From JAGPKI01 sp052034135 (lineage in GTDB: Bacteria > Caldisericota > Caldisericia > UBA6126 > JAGPKI01), in the NCBI GenBank assembly GCA_052034135.1, contig JBPOJC010000034.1, positions 1 through 13,460 on the forward strand: a DNA stretch of 13,460 nt, in the 5' to 3' direction. The translations under genes were made by a program, and so were the position numbers. Under the pieces are notes generated by a model. The model was not told the origin of the DNA, searched no databases, and saw nothing but the letters and a program-made list of their open reading frames with translations. Positions 6,777 through 13,460 of the stretch are shown in pieces (within the stretch, counting starts at the first letter, position 1; each line of letters opens with the position of its first letter).

Positions 6777-7446
6777 AATCTAACACAAATATAATATCAT
6801 TCACTTTATTTTGTGTAAACTTTTCCCACAAATAGCTTTCTTTAATTCTAAATTCTTTAAAAGAAAATTTTTTGTATAAGGCAATAGCTGATTTGTTTTC
6901 GGACGTAGTTTTAAGTTGTATTCCATTTATTCCTCTTTTTTTCAATTCTTCTAAGAGCTCTTTCATTAAGGCAGAACCTAATCTCTTTCCTCTATAACCA
7001 TCAATTATATTTATGTGAAGAGCTGCTGGATATTTATTTGTTGGAGCACTTATATTGTTACAAAAAATTGAATCTACAATAAAAAGGTAAAAATATTTTA
7101 AAGTCTTTATTCCAATTTTGTATCTAAAGAAAATTAGCTTTGGTAAAACTATGAATGGAATAATATAAAAAATTTCTATAATGTTTCTTTTAGTTATAGA
7201 ACTTGTGCATAATATATATCCTATAACTTTATCTTCTACTTCTGCGACAAAACTTATGTCTTTTTCGAAAAGGTAATAATAAAGATAACCGGAGTCAAAG
7301 AATAAATTTGGATCGTCAAATATTGAAGCCCCACTCTTACCTAAAAAGGCTGTTTCGAATGTAATATTAATTAAACTCAATTTATCAGATTTACTTAGTT
7401 TGCGGATTTTTACATCTTTTTGTGCATTTTGCATATTAGTATTCAT
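6769..7446 (-). CDS. GNAT-family N-acetyltransferase
   Basis: A 225-residue acetyl-CoA-dependent transferase. The acetyl-CoA loop is YRGKRLGSA (151-159), preceded by YPAALHINI (139-147) and followed by a helix and the NKSAIALYKKFSF segment (184-196) typical of the fold's end. The YPA-LHI strand resembles GNATs found alone or fused in O-GlcNAcase-type proteins, more than ribosomal RimI enzymes. Residues about 88-128 are strikingly hydrophobic and aromatic and may touch the membrane or a lipid substrate. No ribosome site is seen before the first Met or before Met5, so the exact start is uncertain. It lies 18 nt after fmt and 27 nt before the PIG-L gene; acting with that deacetylase is an inference. 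Confidence 0.75.
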   Translation of the reverse strand: MNTNMQNAQKDVKIRKLSKSDKLSLINITFETAFLGKSGASIFDDPNLFFDSGYLYYYLFEKDISFVAEVEDKVIGYILCTSSITKRNIIEIFYIIPFIVLPKLIFFRYKIGIKTLKYFYLFIVDSIFCNNISAPTNKYPAALHINIIDGYRGKRLGSALMKELLEELKKRGINGIQLKTTSENKSAIALYKKFSFKEFRIKESYLWEKFTQNKVNDIIFVLDLK

Positions 7447-7464
7447 TTGTTGAATGGGAATAAT

Positions 7465-8403
7465 TTATTCAAATTTAGCTTCATTAATGTTTTTAAGGTA
7501 ACCATTTATGAATTCAATTGCAGAAATGATTTTTTTACCTTCTGGTTTTAAATAATCTATGCTAACAAAGGAATCAGCTGTCTTAACAACAATATCAGTA
7601 CCTTTTATTGCAATTGCTCCTGGCTTTAAGTTATCTTCAATATATTCTACTATTTTTGCTTTGTATATTTTTATTCTTTTACCTTTAAATAATGTATAGG
7701 CTCCTATTTTTGGAGAGAGAGCTCTGATTTTATTGATTATTTCTTGAGAAGGTTTATTCCAATCAATTCTTTCGTCTTCTTTGGTAATTTTTCTTGCATA
7801 AAATACCTTTAATTCCTTTTGTTTTATTTTAGGTAAGGACTTACCTTCTTCAATCAAATTTAATAATTTATCAAGTAATTTAATTGATAGTTCGGTTAGC
7901 TTTTTTAAAACTTCGTCATAATTATCTACTTGATCAATTTCAATGCTTTCCTGAAGTATTATTTCTCCACTATCAATTTTAGAATTCATTTCAAAAATCG
8001 TTACTCCACTTTCTTTTTCTCCTCTCATAATTTGCCAAAATATTGGTTCTGCCCCAGGATATAGTGGCAGTAAAGATGGATGAATATTTATTGAACTATA
8101 TTTAGGTATTATGAGTAAATCTTTTGGTAAAATTTTTCCGTATGACGCAGTAACTAAAAGGTCAGGCTTAAGATTTGCTATTTCACTTAAAAAATCTTTA
8201 TCTTTAAGATCGGAAGGAGTTAATATCTTATTTATGCCTATTGAATTAGCAAAATCTTTTACTATGTTGGGTTGAGTCTTTTTCCCTCTACCTTTGGGCT
8301 TGTCTTCTGTGGTAACAACGCACACTAAATTAGTTTTTTTTGATAGAAATTCGAGAATTGGTATAGAAAAGGCTTCTGAACCAAAAAAAACAACATTAAT
8401 CAT
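7465..8403 (-). CDS. fmt: Methionyl-tRNA formyltransferase
   Basis: Fmt transfers a formyl group from 10-formyl-tetrahydrofolate to Met-tRNA(fMet), making the initiator tRNA. The 312 residues are of normal length. The catalytic triad is Asn106, His108 (NIHPSLLP, 106-113) and Asp144 (KIDSGE), at the same positions as in the E. coli enzyme. The N-terminal Rossmann strand VVFFGSEAF and the C-terminal tRNA-binding domain (about 205-312, with AYTLFKGKRIKI) are present. Its ATG overlaps the def stop by four bases (ATGA), so the two opposing enzymes of the formyl cycle are translationally coupled. The gene rsmB, often next in this cluster, is replaced here by a GNAT gene. Confidence 0.96.
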   Translation of the reverse strand: MINVVFFGSEAFSIPILEFLSKKTNLVCVVTTEDKPKGRGKKTQPNIVKDFANSIGINKILTPSDLKDKDFLSEIANLKPDLLVTASYGKILPKDLLIIPKYSSINIHPSLLPLYPGAEPIFWQIMRGEKESGVTIFEMNSKIDSGEIILQESIEIDQVDNYDEVLKKLTELSIKLLDKLLNLIEEGKSLPKIKQKELKVFYARKITKEDERIDWNKPSQEIINKIRALSPKIGAYTLFKGKRIKIYKAKIVEYIEDNLKPGAIAIKGTDIVVKTADSFVSIDYLKPEGKKIISAIEFINGYLKNINEAKFE

Positions 8404-8915
8404 TTTCTTTCCTTATAATAGAGACGAAGTTTCTCTGGTATTGCAAATCCTTCATCCACATAGAGATCTTCAACTCTTTCAATATAATCAGTAAATAATA
8501 TTCCATTTAAATGATCTACCTCATGCTGAATTGCTCTTGCTAAGATACCTTCTACTTCCAGAATAGCTTTTTTCGAAGTGTTAGGATTTATTCCCCTAAC
8601 TTTTATTTTCTTTGCTCTAATAACATTACCCCATACACCAGGAATGCTTAAGCAGCCTTCTAAGGCTGTATCTTTCCCTTTACTTTCGATTATTTCAGGA
8701 TTTATAAGACTTAATTGTTTATTGGGCTCAGTTTCAATTACTATTAATTGTATTGGTATCCCAACCTGTGGAGCAGCCAAACCTACTCCTTTTGGGTTTG
8801 AATTATGCATAGTATCAAACATAGCAACAATTAAATCCTTTATACTTTTATCGATCTTATTTATAGATCTTGCTTTTTTTCTTAAAATTGGGTTACCGTA
8901 CTTTATTATTTCCAT
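8400..8915 (-). CDS. def: Peptide deformylase
   Basis: Removes the formyl group from the N-terminus of new proteins at the ribosome exit. All three family motifs are intact in 171 residues: GVGLAAPQ (43-50), EGCLS (86-90) with metal ligand Cys88, and QHEVDHL (130-136) with ligands His131 and His135 and catalytic Glu132. The ATG lies 4 nt after the priA stop; AGGA inside the end of priA, 7 nt before the ATG, is the ribosome site. The order priA-def-fmt is common in bacteria. The last residues (about 147-171) form a basic tail. Confidence 0.96.
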   Translation of the reverse strand: MEIIKYGNPILRKKARSINKIDKSIKDLIVAMFDTMHNSNPKGVGLAAPQVGIPIQLIVIETEPNKQLSLINPEIIESKGKDTALEGCLSIPGVWGNVIRAKKIKVRGINPNTSKKAILEVEGILARAIQHEVDHLNGILFTDYIERVEDLYVDEGFAIPEKLRLYYKERK

Positions 8916-8919
8916 AAAA

Positions 8920-10950
8920 TCATCCTAAGTTTTTAATTTTAATATCAACTTTTTCATTTTTTTTAGTTTCTTCAATTATTATTCCTAAATTTAACCTTTC
9001 GTTCAAAATATTTTTGCTTTTTATTGTAATTCTTCCTCTGTATATACCTAATGGGCTTTGAGATAAAAGCGGTTTAGTATTTATAACTTCTATATTTTTT
9101 AATACTTTAATTTTATCTGAGAATTTATTTACCTTTTCGGGTAAATTCTCTTTATTTGGACTTTCTAAATCTATCTGAAAAAAGTCAACAAATGGTGGGT
9201 AATTTAATTTTTTTCTTTCTGAAAGCTCTGCTGAATAAAATTTATTTAATGACTCAATATTTCCTTCATTTATTTCGAGAAAAATAGATGAATGCGGAGT
9301 AAATGTCGGTATAATTATTTTTTTCAATTTAGTGGAAAGCAGTTTTTCGTAAATTCTTGCTATGAGATATAAAGTTTCTTCGTATGAATCAAAAGAGGGC
9401 ATATTTAAAAGAGAATCAATACCCATAAATACAACAAAGTCTATATCTTTAAAATCGAGGAGAGAAAGTGCAAGCGTTGTGCCAATAGCAATTTGATAAT
9501 CTGGAACTTCATAAGGATTTTGTTTATAAATTTCTCTATCAACTCTTAATACTTTTGCATCTTTAAAAATTTGATTTGCTTTCTTTTCGAACCTTTCAGT
9601 TCCAGCACCTGCGTATCTCATACTTACTCCACCGCATTTAGGGCAGAGGTAAAACTCTTCCTGCGTATAGCCACAATAACGGCAAATTAACTTTTTGTTT
9701 TCGATATGATATGTTAAAGGAATAGAACATAACGGGCACTTAACAACATAACCACAATTCTTGCAAATTAACATGTTGTAATACCCTTTTCTGTTGATAA
9801 GAATAAAGCATTTACCTTTATTGTTTAAAGTATTTCTCATTTCTCTAACAACAGTAACCGGGATATCAAAATAGCCATGTTCTCTAATTTCTTTTCTTAA
9901 GTCAATTATTTTAATTTCTGGATATTCTAACACTTTTTGATTTTTACTAACTGATATTTCCTTAATATGTTTAATTTTTCCTGACTTTAAGCTCTGAAAG
10001 GATTCTATTGTTGGTATAAAGCTACCAAAAATAATTTTTTCTCCCAATTCTGCAGCTCTTACAGAAGCTACTTTTTCAAGATCAAAATCAAGAGGTTTAT
10101 CTATTTTGAATTCATTATTTATTATATCATCGATTATAATAAGATCAAACTTATCTCTTACGTTAAGAATTGAAAACTTTGAACCTACAGTTATTTTGGT
10201 TTTAAGACTATTACAATCTTTAACAATTAAATCTTTTATTTTCTTTTGTGAAAGATTGTTAGGAGCTATAATTAAAACATTTTCTAAAATCTCTTTTTCT
10301 ATAAGCTCTTTATATTTTTTAGCTCTTTCTTCTAAATTAAGTCCGTTAATGAGATAAATAGATGGAGGAAATTTTCTTGCTTTCCTTGTTTCATTTTTAG
10401 CAAAATCTTTTATAATATAGCTTTCGTAAATTATGCCTTTTCGAACAAGGTTTGTGAGAACCGTTGAATTTTTTTTAAGCCGAAATCTCTTTTTAAATAG
10501 TTCTTCTTTAAAACCATTTTTATGGGATAGCAGGTAATTTATTACTTTGTCTTTGTTTTTTATTTTGCCAATTTTATCTATATTAGAAGTATTAACAAAG
10601 TAATATTTTTCTATTTTCTCTTCTTTTGGGAAAAGTTGAGCAATTTCTAAAATATTTGAAAGAGGTATGAAAAAATACAATGAAACAAAATTTAGAAATC
10701 TTATCTCATTCTCAGAAAGGCTATAACTCGAGGTTATTACTGAATGAATTTCTTTAACTGATAAAAAATCATCCTTTTTATCAGTTAAATCAAGCACATA
10801 TCCTAATCTTAAATTTTCTTTTAAACCAAAAGGTATTAATACTTTACTGCCAACTTTTATATCATTTTCTAAATGTGGAGGAATGCTATAAGTAAATGTT
10901 TGATTATTTAAGGTAGGATAATCTTTTGGCAGAACAGAAGCATATTTCAC
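8920..10950 (-). CDS. priA: PriA primosomal protein with degenerate helicase motifs
   Basis: PriA binds stalled or repaired forks and reloads the replicative helicase. The 676 residues show the full layout: an N-terminal DNA-binding domain (1-100, FTYSIPPHL and KVLIPFG), a winged-helix region (about 110-180), a two-lobed helicase core, a zinc region with four pairs of cysteines (396/399, 405/408, 423/426, 436/439), and the C-terminal domain (YPPFVDF 584-590, YRGR 637-640). The ATPase motifs are lost: the expected GxTGSGKT is replaced by LINGLNLEERAKKY (200-213), DEEH by IDDI (273-276), and the KGHDF segment by ALSLLDF (494-500). It is therefore probably a structural restart protein, as is also reported for actinobacterial PriA. 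The GTG start has no clear ribosome site and follows metK by 11 nt. Confidence 0.92.
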   Translation of the reverse strand: MKYASVLPKDYPTLNNQTFTYSIPPHLENDIKVGSKVLIPFGLKENLRLGYVLDLTDKKDDFLSVKEIHSVITSSYSLSENEIRFLNFVSLYFFIPLSNILEIAQLFPKEEKIEKYYFVNTSNIDKIGKIKNKDKVINYLLSHKNGFKEELFKKRFRLKKNSTVLTNLVRKGIIYESYIIKDFAKNETRKARKFPPSIYLINGLNLEERAKKYKELIEKEILENVLIIAPNNLSQKKIKDLIVKDCNSLKTKITVGSKFSILNVRDKFDLIIIDDIINNEFKIDKPLDFDLEKVASVRAAELGEKIIFGSFIPTIESFQSLKSGKIKHIKEISVSKNQKVLEYPEIKIIDLRKEIREHGYFDIPVTVVREMRNTLNNKGKCFILINRKGYYNMLICKNCGYVVKCPLCSIPLTYHIENKKLICRYCGYTQEEFYLCPKCGGVSMRYAGAGTERFEKKANQIFKDAKVLRVDREIYKQNPYEVPDYQIAIGTTLALSLLDFKDIDFVVFMGIDSLLNMPSFDSYEETLYLIARIYEKLLSTKLKKIIIPTFTPHSSIFLEINEGNIESLNKFYSAELSERKKLNYPPFVDFFQIDLESPNKENLPEKVNKFSDKIKVLKNIEVINTKPLLSQSPLGIYRGRITIKSKNILNERLNLGIIIEETKKNEKVDIKIKNLG

Positions 10951-10961
10951 ATTCTATCGAT

Positions 10962-12125
10962 TTACAAGAGCTTTTCTTTTAAAGCATCAGAAAGATCAAG
11001 TTTTTCCCAATTAAAGTTTTGATCTTCTCTTCCAAAATGGCCATAAATAGAAGTTTTTCTGTATATTGGTTTTCTTAAATCAAGATATTCTATTATACCT
11101 TGAGGGGTTAAATCTACTAATTCTACGATTGCATCTCTAATTTTGATATCGTCAACCTTGCCTGTGTTGTTTGTTTCAAGAAGAAAAGAAATTGGTTGGC
11201 ATTCACCTATGATATAGGATAATTGTATTATGCATTCTTTTGCAATACCAGCAGCTACAACGTTTTTAGCAAGATATCTTGCCATATATGCAGAAGATCT
11301 ATCTACTTTTGTTGGGTCTTTACCGGAAAAAGCTCCACCGCCATGCGGAACAAGCGTTCCATAAGCATCAACAATAATTTTTCTTCCTGTCATACCAGTA
11401 TCACTTAAAGGACCACCAACAACAAACCTTCCCGTGGGATTAACAAAAAATCTCGTATTAGGGGTTATTAATTCTTTAGGAATAACTTCTAAAGCTACTT
11501 CTTTTATTATTTCTTCTTTTTTGTCTTCTCTTAAGAACTTAGAATTGTTTGGGTTAACAATTTCTTCTGTATGTTGAGCAGAAATTACAGCTGCGACAAG
11601 TTCCCATTCACCGTTTTTATTCTTTTTAAGAGTCACTTGACTTTTTCCATCGGGACCTAAATAAGGAAGAATTTTCTCCTTTCTTACGTAATCAAGCCTC
11701 ATAACTATCTTGCGCGCAAGATCATAAGCAAGAGGCATATAGTTGCTTGTTTCATTGCACGCATATCCTATCATACAACCTTGATCTCCAGCGCCCCCTC
11801 TATCTACTCCTTGAGCTATATCAGGGGATTGTTTTCCAATTACATTTAAAACACCACATGTTTGCCAGTGAAATCCAAATTCACTTCTATCATAACCTAT
11901 CTCCTTAACGACATCTCGTGCAATTTTATTAGCATCGAATGATGCTTTGGTTGTAATTTCTCCACCAATTATTATTACTCCACGGGTAATAAATGTTTCA
12001 CATGCAACTCTTCCATACTTATCTTGTGTTAATATTTCATCAAGAATTGCATCTGAAATTTGATCACAAATCTTATCAGGATGACCTTCACAAACTGATT
12101 CTGTTGTCACAATATATGAGTTCAT
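10962..12125 (-). CDS. metK: S-adenosylmethionine synthetase
   Basis: Makes S-adenosylmethionine from methionine and ATP in the cytoplasm. The 387 residues match the bacterial family's length. Signatures are ESVCEGHPDKICDQISDA (9-26) with the ATP-site GHPDK, GAGDQGCMIGYA (111-122), and the phosphate loop GGGAFSGKDPTKVDRS (262-277). The start ATG, 16 nt after the upstream gene, begins MNSYIVTTESV, which fits the family, though no good Shine-Dalgarno precedes it. It sits in front of priA-def-fmt, in the same direction and only 11 nt away, so it is very likely co-transcribed. Confidence 0.97.
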   Translation of the reverse strand: MNSYIVTTESVCEGHPDKICDQISDAILDEILTQDKYGRVACETFITRGVIIIGGEITTKASFDANKIARDVVKEIGYDRSEFGFHWQTCGVLNVIGKQSPDIAQGVDRGGAGDQGCMIGYACNETSNYMPLAYDLARKIVMRLDYVRKEKILPYLGPDGKSQVTLKKNKNGEWELVAAVISAQHTEEIVNPNNSKFLREDKKEEIIKEVALEVIPKELITPNTRFFVNPTGRFVVGGPLSDTGMTGRKIIVDAYGTLVPHGGGAFSGKDPTKVDRSSAYMARYLAKNVVAAGIAKECIIQLSYIIGECQPISFLLETNNTGKVDDIKIRDAIVELVDLTPQGIIEYLDLRKPIYRKTSIYGHFGREDQNFNWEKLDLSDALKEKLL

Positions 12126-12141
12126 TCTAATTTCACACTTA

Positions 12142-13302
12142 TTAAGAAGGTTTTGGATATGTGATTGTTATGGTTTGGGTATTTCCATCCCAGTTTACTT
12201 CACAACCAAGGTTTTCAGCAACGAACCTTAAAGGAAGAAATGTTCTTCCAGCAACTATCATTGGAGCTAATTTTGGTGCCTGAATATCAATTGGCGTTGG
12301 AATACCATTTATTTTTGCAACTGGATTATCAATCCATAGCTCTATAACTGTTTTATCTTTTGTAATTGTAACTTTTCTTTCAGTTGCATTCCAATCAATT
12401 TTACCTTCTATTGATTCAACAATTATTCTAATTGGCACCAAAGTTCTTCCAGAAGCTTTATCAATAAATGGTGGAGCTTCGATTTCTTTAGGCGAACCAT
12501 TTACGAAAACAGTTTTATTTCCAACTACAAGAATAATAATAGTAGGTTTTTTTCTTATAATGGTTAATGTTACTTTACTTTCATTTCCGTTTGGATCGGT
12601 TGCTATAATTTCAAACTTGTTTTCCCCTTCTTTAAGCTCTACTTCTAATGTAAAAGTTCCATCTTCTTTTATAGGAACTTCTTTACCATTAATAGCTACC
12701 TTAGCTCCTACTTCAGTTTTTCCTTTTATTAAAGCTGTTTTTTCATATGTAGGTTCGACAGGCTCGACCTCAAGAATGGGAGGGGTTGTATCTTTCTCTT
12801 TAATCTCTACAGTTAATGGTTGAGCATCTGCCTTAATATCCGTTGTATCCGGAGATTTTAGATAAACATTTTCAAATTTAAACTCAGCTTTACCTTTACT
12901 TAAAGCATTGAATGTGAAATAAGCAATAATTCCACTTCCTTTAACGCCGGAAGATTGTTTACTTTTTGATAAACCAAATACTATTCTTCCCTCTTCTTTT
13001 CTGTCTCTGTAAACAAGCAAAATATCAGAAATATCAGTTTTATCAGAAGTAAGAAAAGGACCTTTTTCAATGTTTACTAATTTCACAAGTTTTATGTCGT
13101 AAAGCATATCAAAACCAACTGCATAAAGATCTGATACATCATCAATATGCACTTCTAATGTGAAATTGCTTGCCTCATTGGCTTCTGAATCTTTCATTGT
13201 TAAATAAAGTTTTGCATTTGCCGCGAATGAAGCATTCAATGGGATAAATGTTAAAGTTAATAATAAAATTAATGCAGTAGAAATCAATTTTCCAGCCTTC
13301 AT
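12142..13302 (-). CDS. Secreted cohesin / Ig-like / copper-amine-oxidase-like domain protein
   Basis: A 386-residue exported protein. A signal peptide (1-27 or 28, ending NASFA-AN) leads into a cohesin-type domain (about 30-165, VGFDMLYD 62-69, GSGIIAYFTFN 122-132), then a bacterial Ig-like domain (about 173-249, TEVGAKVAINGKEVPI, GENKFEIIATD), then a copper-amine-oxidase N-domain-like region (about 262-383). That last region has two repeats of R-T-x-x-P-x-R...E...W (286-304 and 353-371); despite the name such domains act as surface stalks, not oxidases. No SLH domain or sortase signal is seen, so surface attachment is unclear. The start was placed at 13302 because GGAGG precedes it and a signal peptide follows; the frame runs open into tRNA-Ala but that extension is not real. 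It begins 34 nt after tRNA-Ala. Confidence 0.85.
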   Translation of the reverse strand: MKAGKLISTALILLLTLTFIPLNASFAANAKLYLTMKDSEANEASNFTLEVHIDDVSDLYAVGFDMLYDIKLVKLVNIEKGPFLTSDKTDISDILLVYRDRKEEGRIVFGLSKSKQSSGVKGSGIIAYFTFNALSKGKAEFKFENVYLKSPDTTDIKADAQPLTVEIKEKDTTPPILEVEPVEPTYEKTALIKGKTEVGAKVAINGKEVPIKEDGTFTLEVELKEGENKFEIIATDPNGNESKVTLTIIRKKPTIIILVVGNKTVFVNGSPKEIEAPPFIDKASGRTLVPIRIIVESIEGKIDWNATERKVTITKDKTVIELWIDNPVAKINGIPTPIDIQAPKLAPMIVAGRTFLPLRFVAENLGCEVNWDGNTQTITITYPKPS

Positions 13303-13311
13303 TTTTAAATT

Positions 13312-13316
13312 CCTCC
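13312..13316 (-). promoter_or_regulatory. Ribosome binding site of the cohesin-domain gene, pairing with tRNA-Ala 3' end
   Basis: GGAGG on the minus strand lies 9 nt before ATG at 13302 and fixes that start. Four of its five bases fall in an 8-bp inverted repeat (13313-13320 with 13334-13341) whose other arm is the last five bases of tRNA-Ala plus three trailer bases. Confidence 0.75.
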
Positions 13317-13341
13317 ACTTAATTAAAATATCAAAGTGGAG
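13313..13341 (-). repeat. Inverted repeat linking tRNA-Ala 3' end and the downstream Shine-Dalgarno
   Basis: On the minus strand CTCCACTT (13341-13334) and AAGTGGAG (13320-13313) are perfectly complementary, with a 13-nt AT-rich loop. The first arm covers tRNA-Ala positions 69-73 and three trailer bases; the second covers most of the GGAGG of the next gene. No T-run follows the stem, so it is not a standard terminator. Confidence 0.7.
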
Positions 13342-13409
13342 ATGAGCGGACTTGAACCGCTGACCTCCTCGGTGCAAGCGAGGCGTTCTCCCAACTGAAC
13401 TACATCCCC
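13337..13409 (-). tRNA. tRNA-Ala (anticodon UGC)
   Basis: A complete 73-nt cloverleaf: acceptor GGGGATG/CATCTCC, D-stem GTTC/GAAC, anticodon stem CCTCG/CGAGG with loop CTTGCAC (anticodon at 13376-13374), T-stem AGCGG/CCGCT with TTCAAGT. The third acceptor pair is G-U, the main identity mark of alanine tRNA, and the discriminator is A. CCA is not encoded (the trailer reads CTT), so the CCA-adding enzyme must supply it. Confidence 0.98.
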
Positions 13410-13414
13410 ATAAA

Positions 13415-13460
13415 TGGGCCTCTCTGGATTCGAACCAGAGACCTCATCCTTATCAGGGAT
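13415..13460 (-). tRNA. tRNA-Ile (anticodon GAU), 5' part outside the window
   Basis: The last 46 nt are visible: the anticodon arm with loop CTGATAA (anticodon at 13454-13452), variable loop AGGTC, T-arm TCTGG/CCAGA with TTCGAAT, the 3' acceptor strand GAGGCCC and discriminator A. CCA is not encoded. It is 5 nt upstream of tRNA-Ala in the same direction, the order found in the 16S-23S spacer of many bacteria. Confidence 0.95.

Noticed and set aside
8578..8928. 116-codon opposite-strand frame across def
   Set aside because: It is a by-product of def codon use; all deformylase motifs are on the minus strand, and the hydrophobic translation is typical of an antisense frame.
8920..10950. priA as a pseudogene
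   Set aside because: Although its ATPase motifs are gone, the frame is intact over 676 codons and the zinc cysteines and terminal domains are conserved, which argues for a working non-helicase protein.
13303..13377. A 25-residue N-terminal extension of the cohesin-domain protein
   Set aside because: It would run through tRNA-Ala and bury the signal peptide; GGAGG and a normal signal peptide point to the start at 13302.
1..13460. CRISPR array, insertion sequence, prophage or defence system
   Set aside because: No spaced repeats, transposase, integrase, terminal inverted repeats or known defence domains were found on either strand.

Overview
The window is 13.5 kb of AT-rich, tightly packed bacterial DNA. 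It holds eleven complete protein genes, one protein gene cut by the left edge, one complete tRNA gene and one tRNA gene cut by the right edge. Proteins rich in Lys, Ile and Glu, a cohesin plus copper-amine-oxidase-like surface protein, GTG/TTG starts and two probable leaderless promoters suggest a low-GC, possibly thermophilic, deep-branching lineage such as Caldisericota or a similar group. This placement is an inference from composition and gene content. No insertion sequence, phage gene or CRISPR array was seen.

Left part, plus strand (1-5348). The window opens in the last part of a PilC/GspF-type inner-membrane protein of a type IV pilus or type II secretion system. A weak terminator-like hairpin and a -10 box placed directly before the ATG lead into a likely operon: tgt (queuosine tRNA modification), an HD-domain phosphohydrolase, fabD (malonyl transfer in fatty acid synthesis) and a small MIP18/DUF59 Fe-S assembly protein. 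A 165-bp gap carries a good promoter for a lone AspT/YidE-like permease with two central TrkA-C domains. Its mRNA also looks leaderless.

Right part, minus strand (13460-5362). Reading right to left: tRNA-Ile(GAU), tRNA-Ala(UGC), a secreted cohesin/Ig/copper-amine-oxidase-like protein, metK, priA, def, fmt, a GNAT acetyltransferase and a secreted PIG-L deacetylase. Gaps between genes are from -4 to 34 nt with no convincing terminator, so one long transcription unit is plausible. Its core joins AdoMet synthesis, replication restart and the formyl-methionine cycle (Fmt adds the formyl group, Def removes it). The last two genes may act on amino sugars of the cell surface. The two halves converge with 13 bp between stop codons.

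The points most worth a second look are a PriA that has lost all its helicase/ATPase motifs but keeps its eight zinc cysteines; a tRNA-Ile/tRNA-Ala pair that runs into a protein gene rather than 23S rRNA, with that gene's Shine-Dalgarno able to pair with the 3' end of tRNA-Ala; two start codons placed at the expected transcription start; and a near-perfect 18-bp tandem duplication that forms the GNAT/PIG-L junction. I did not find a clear new multi-gene system.
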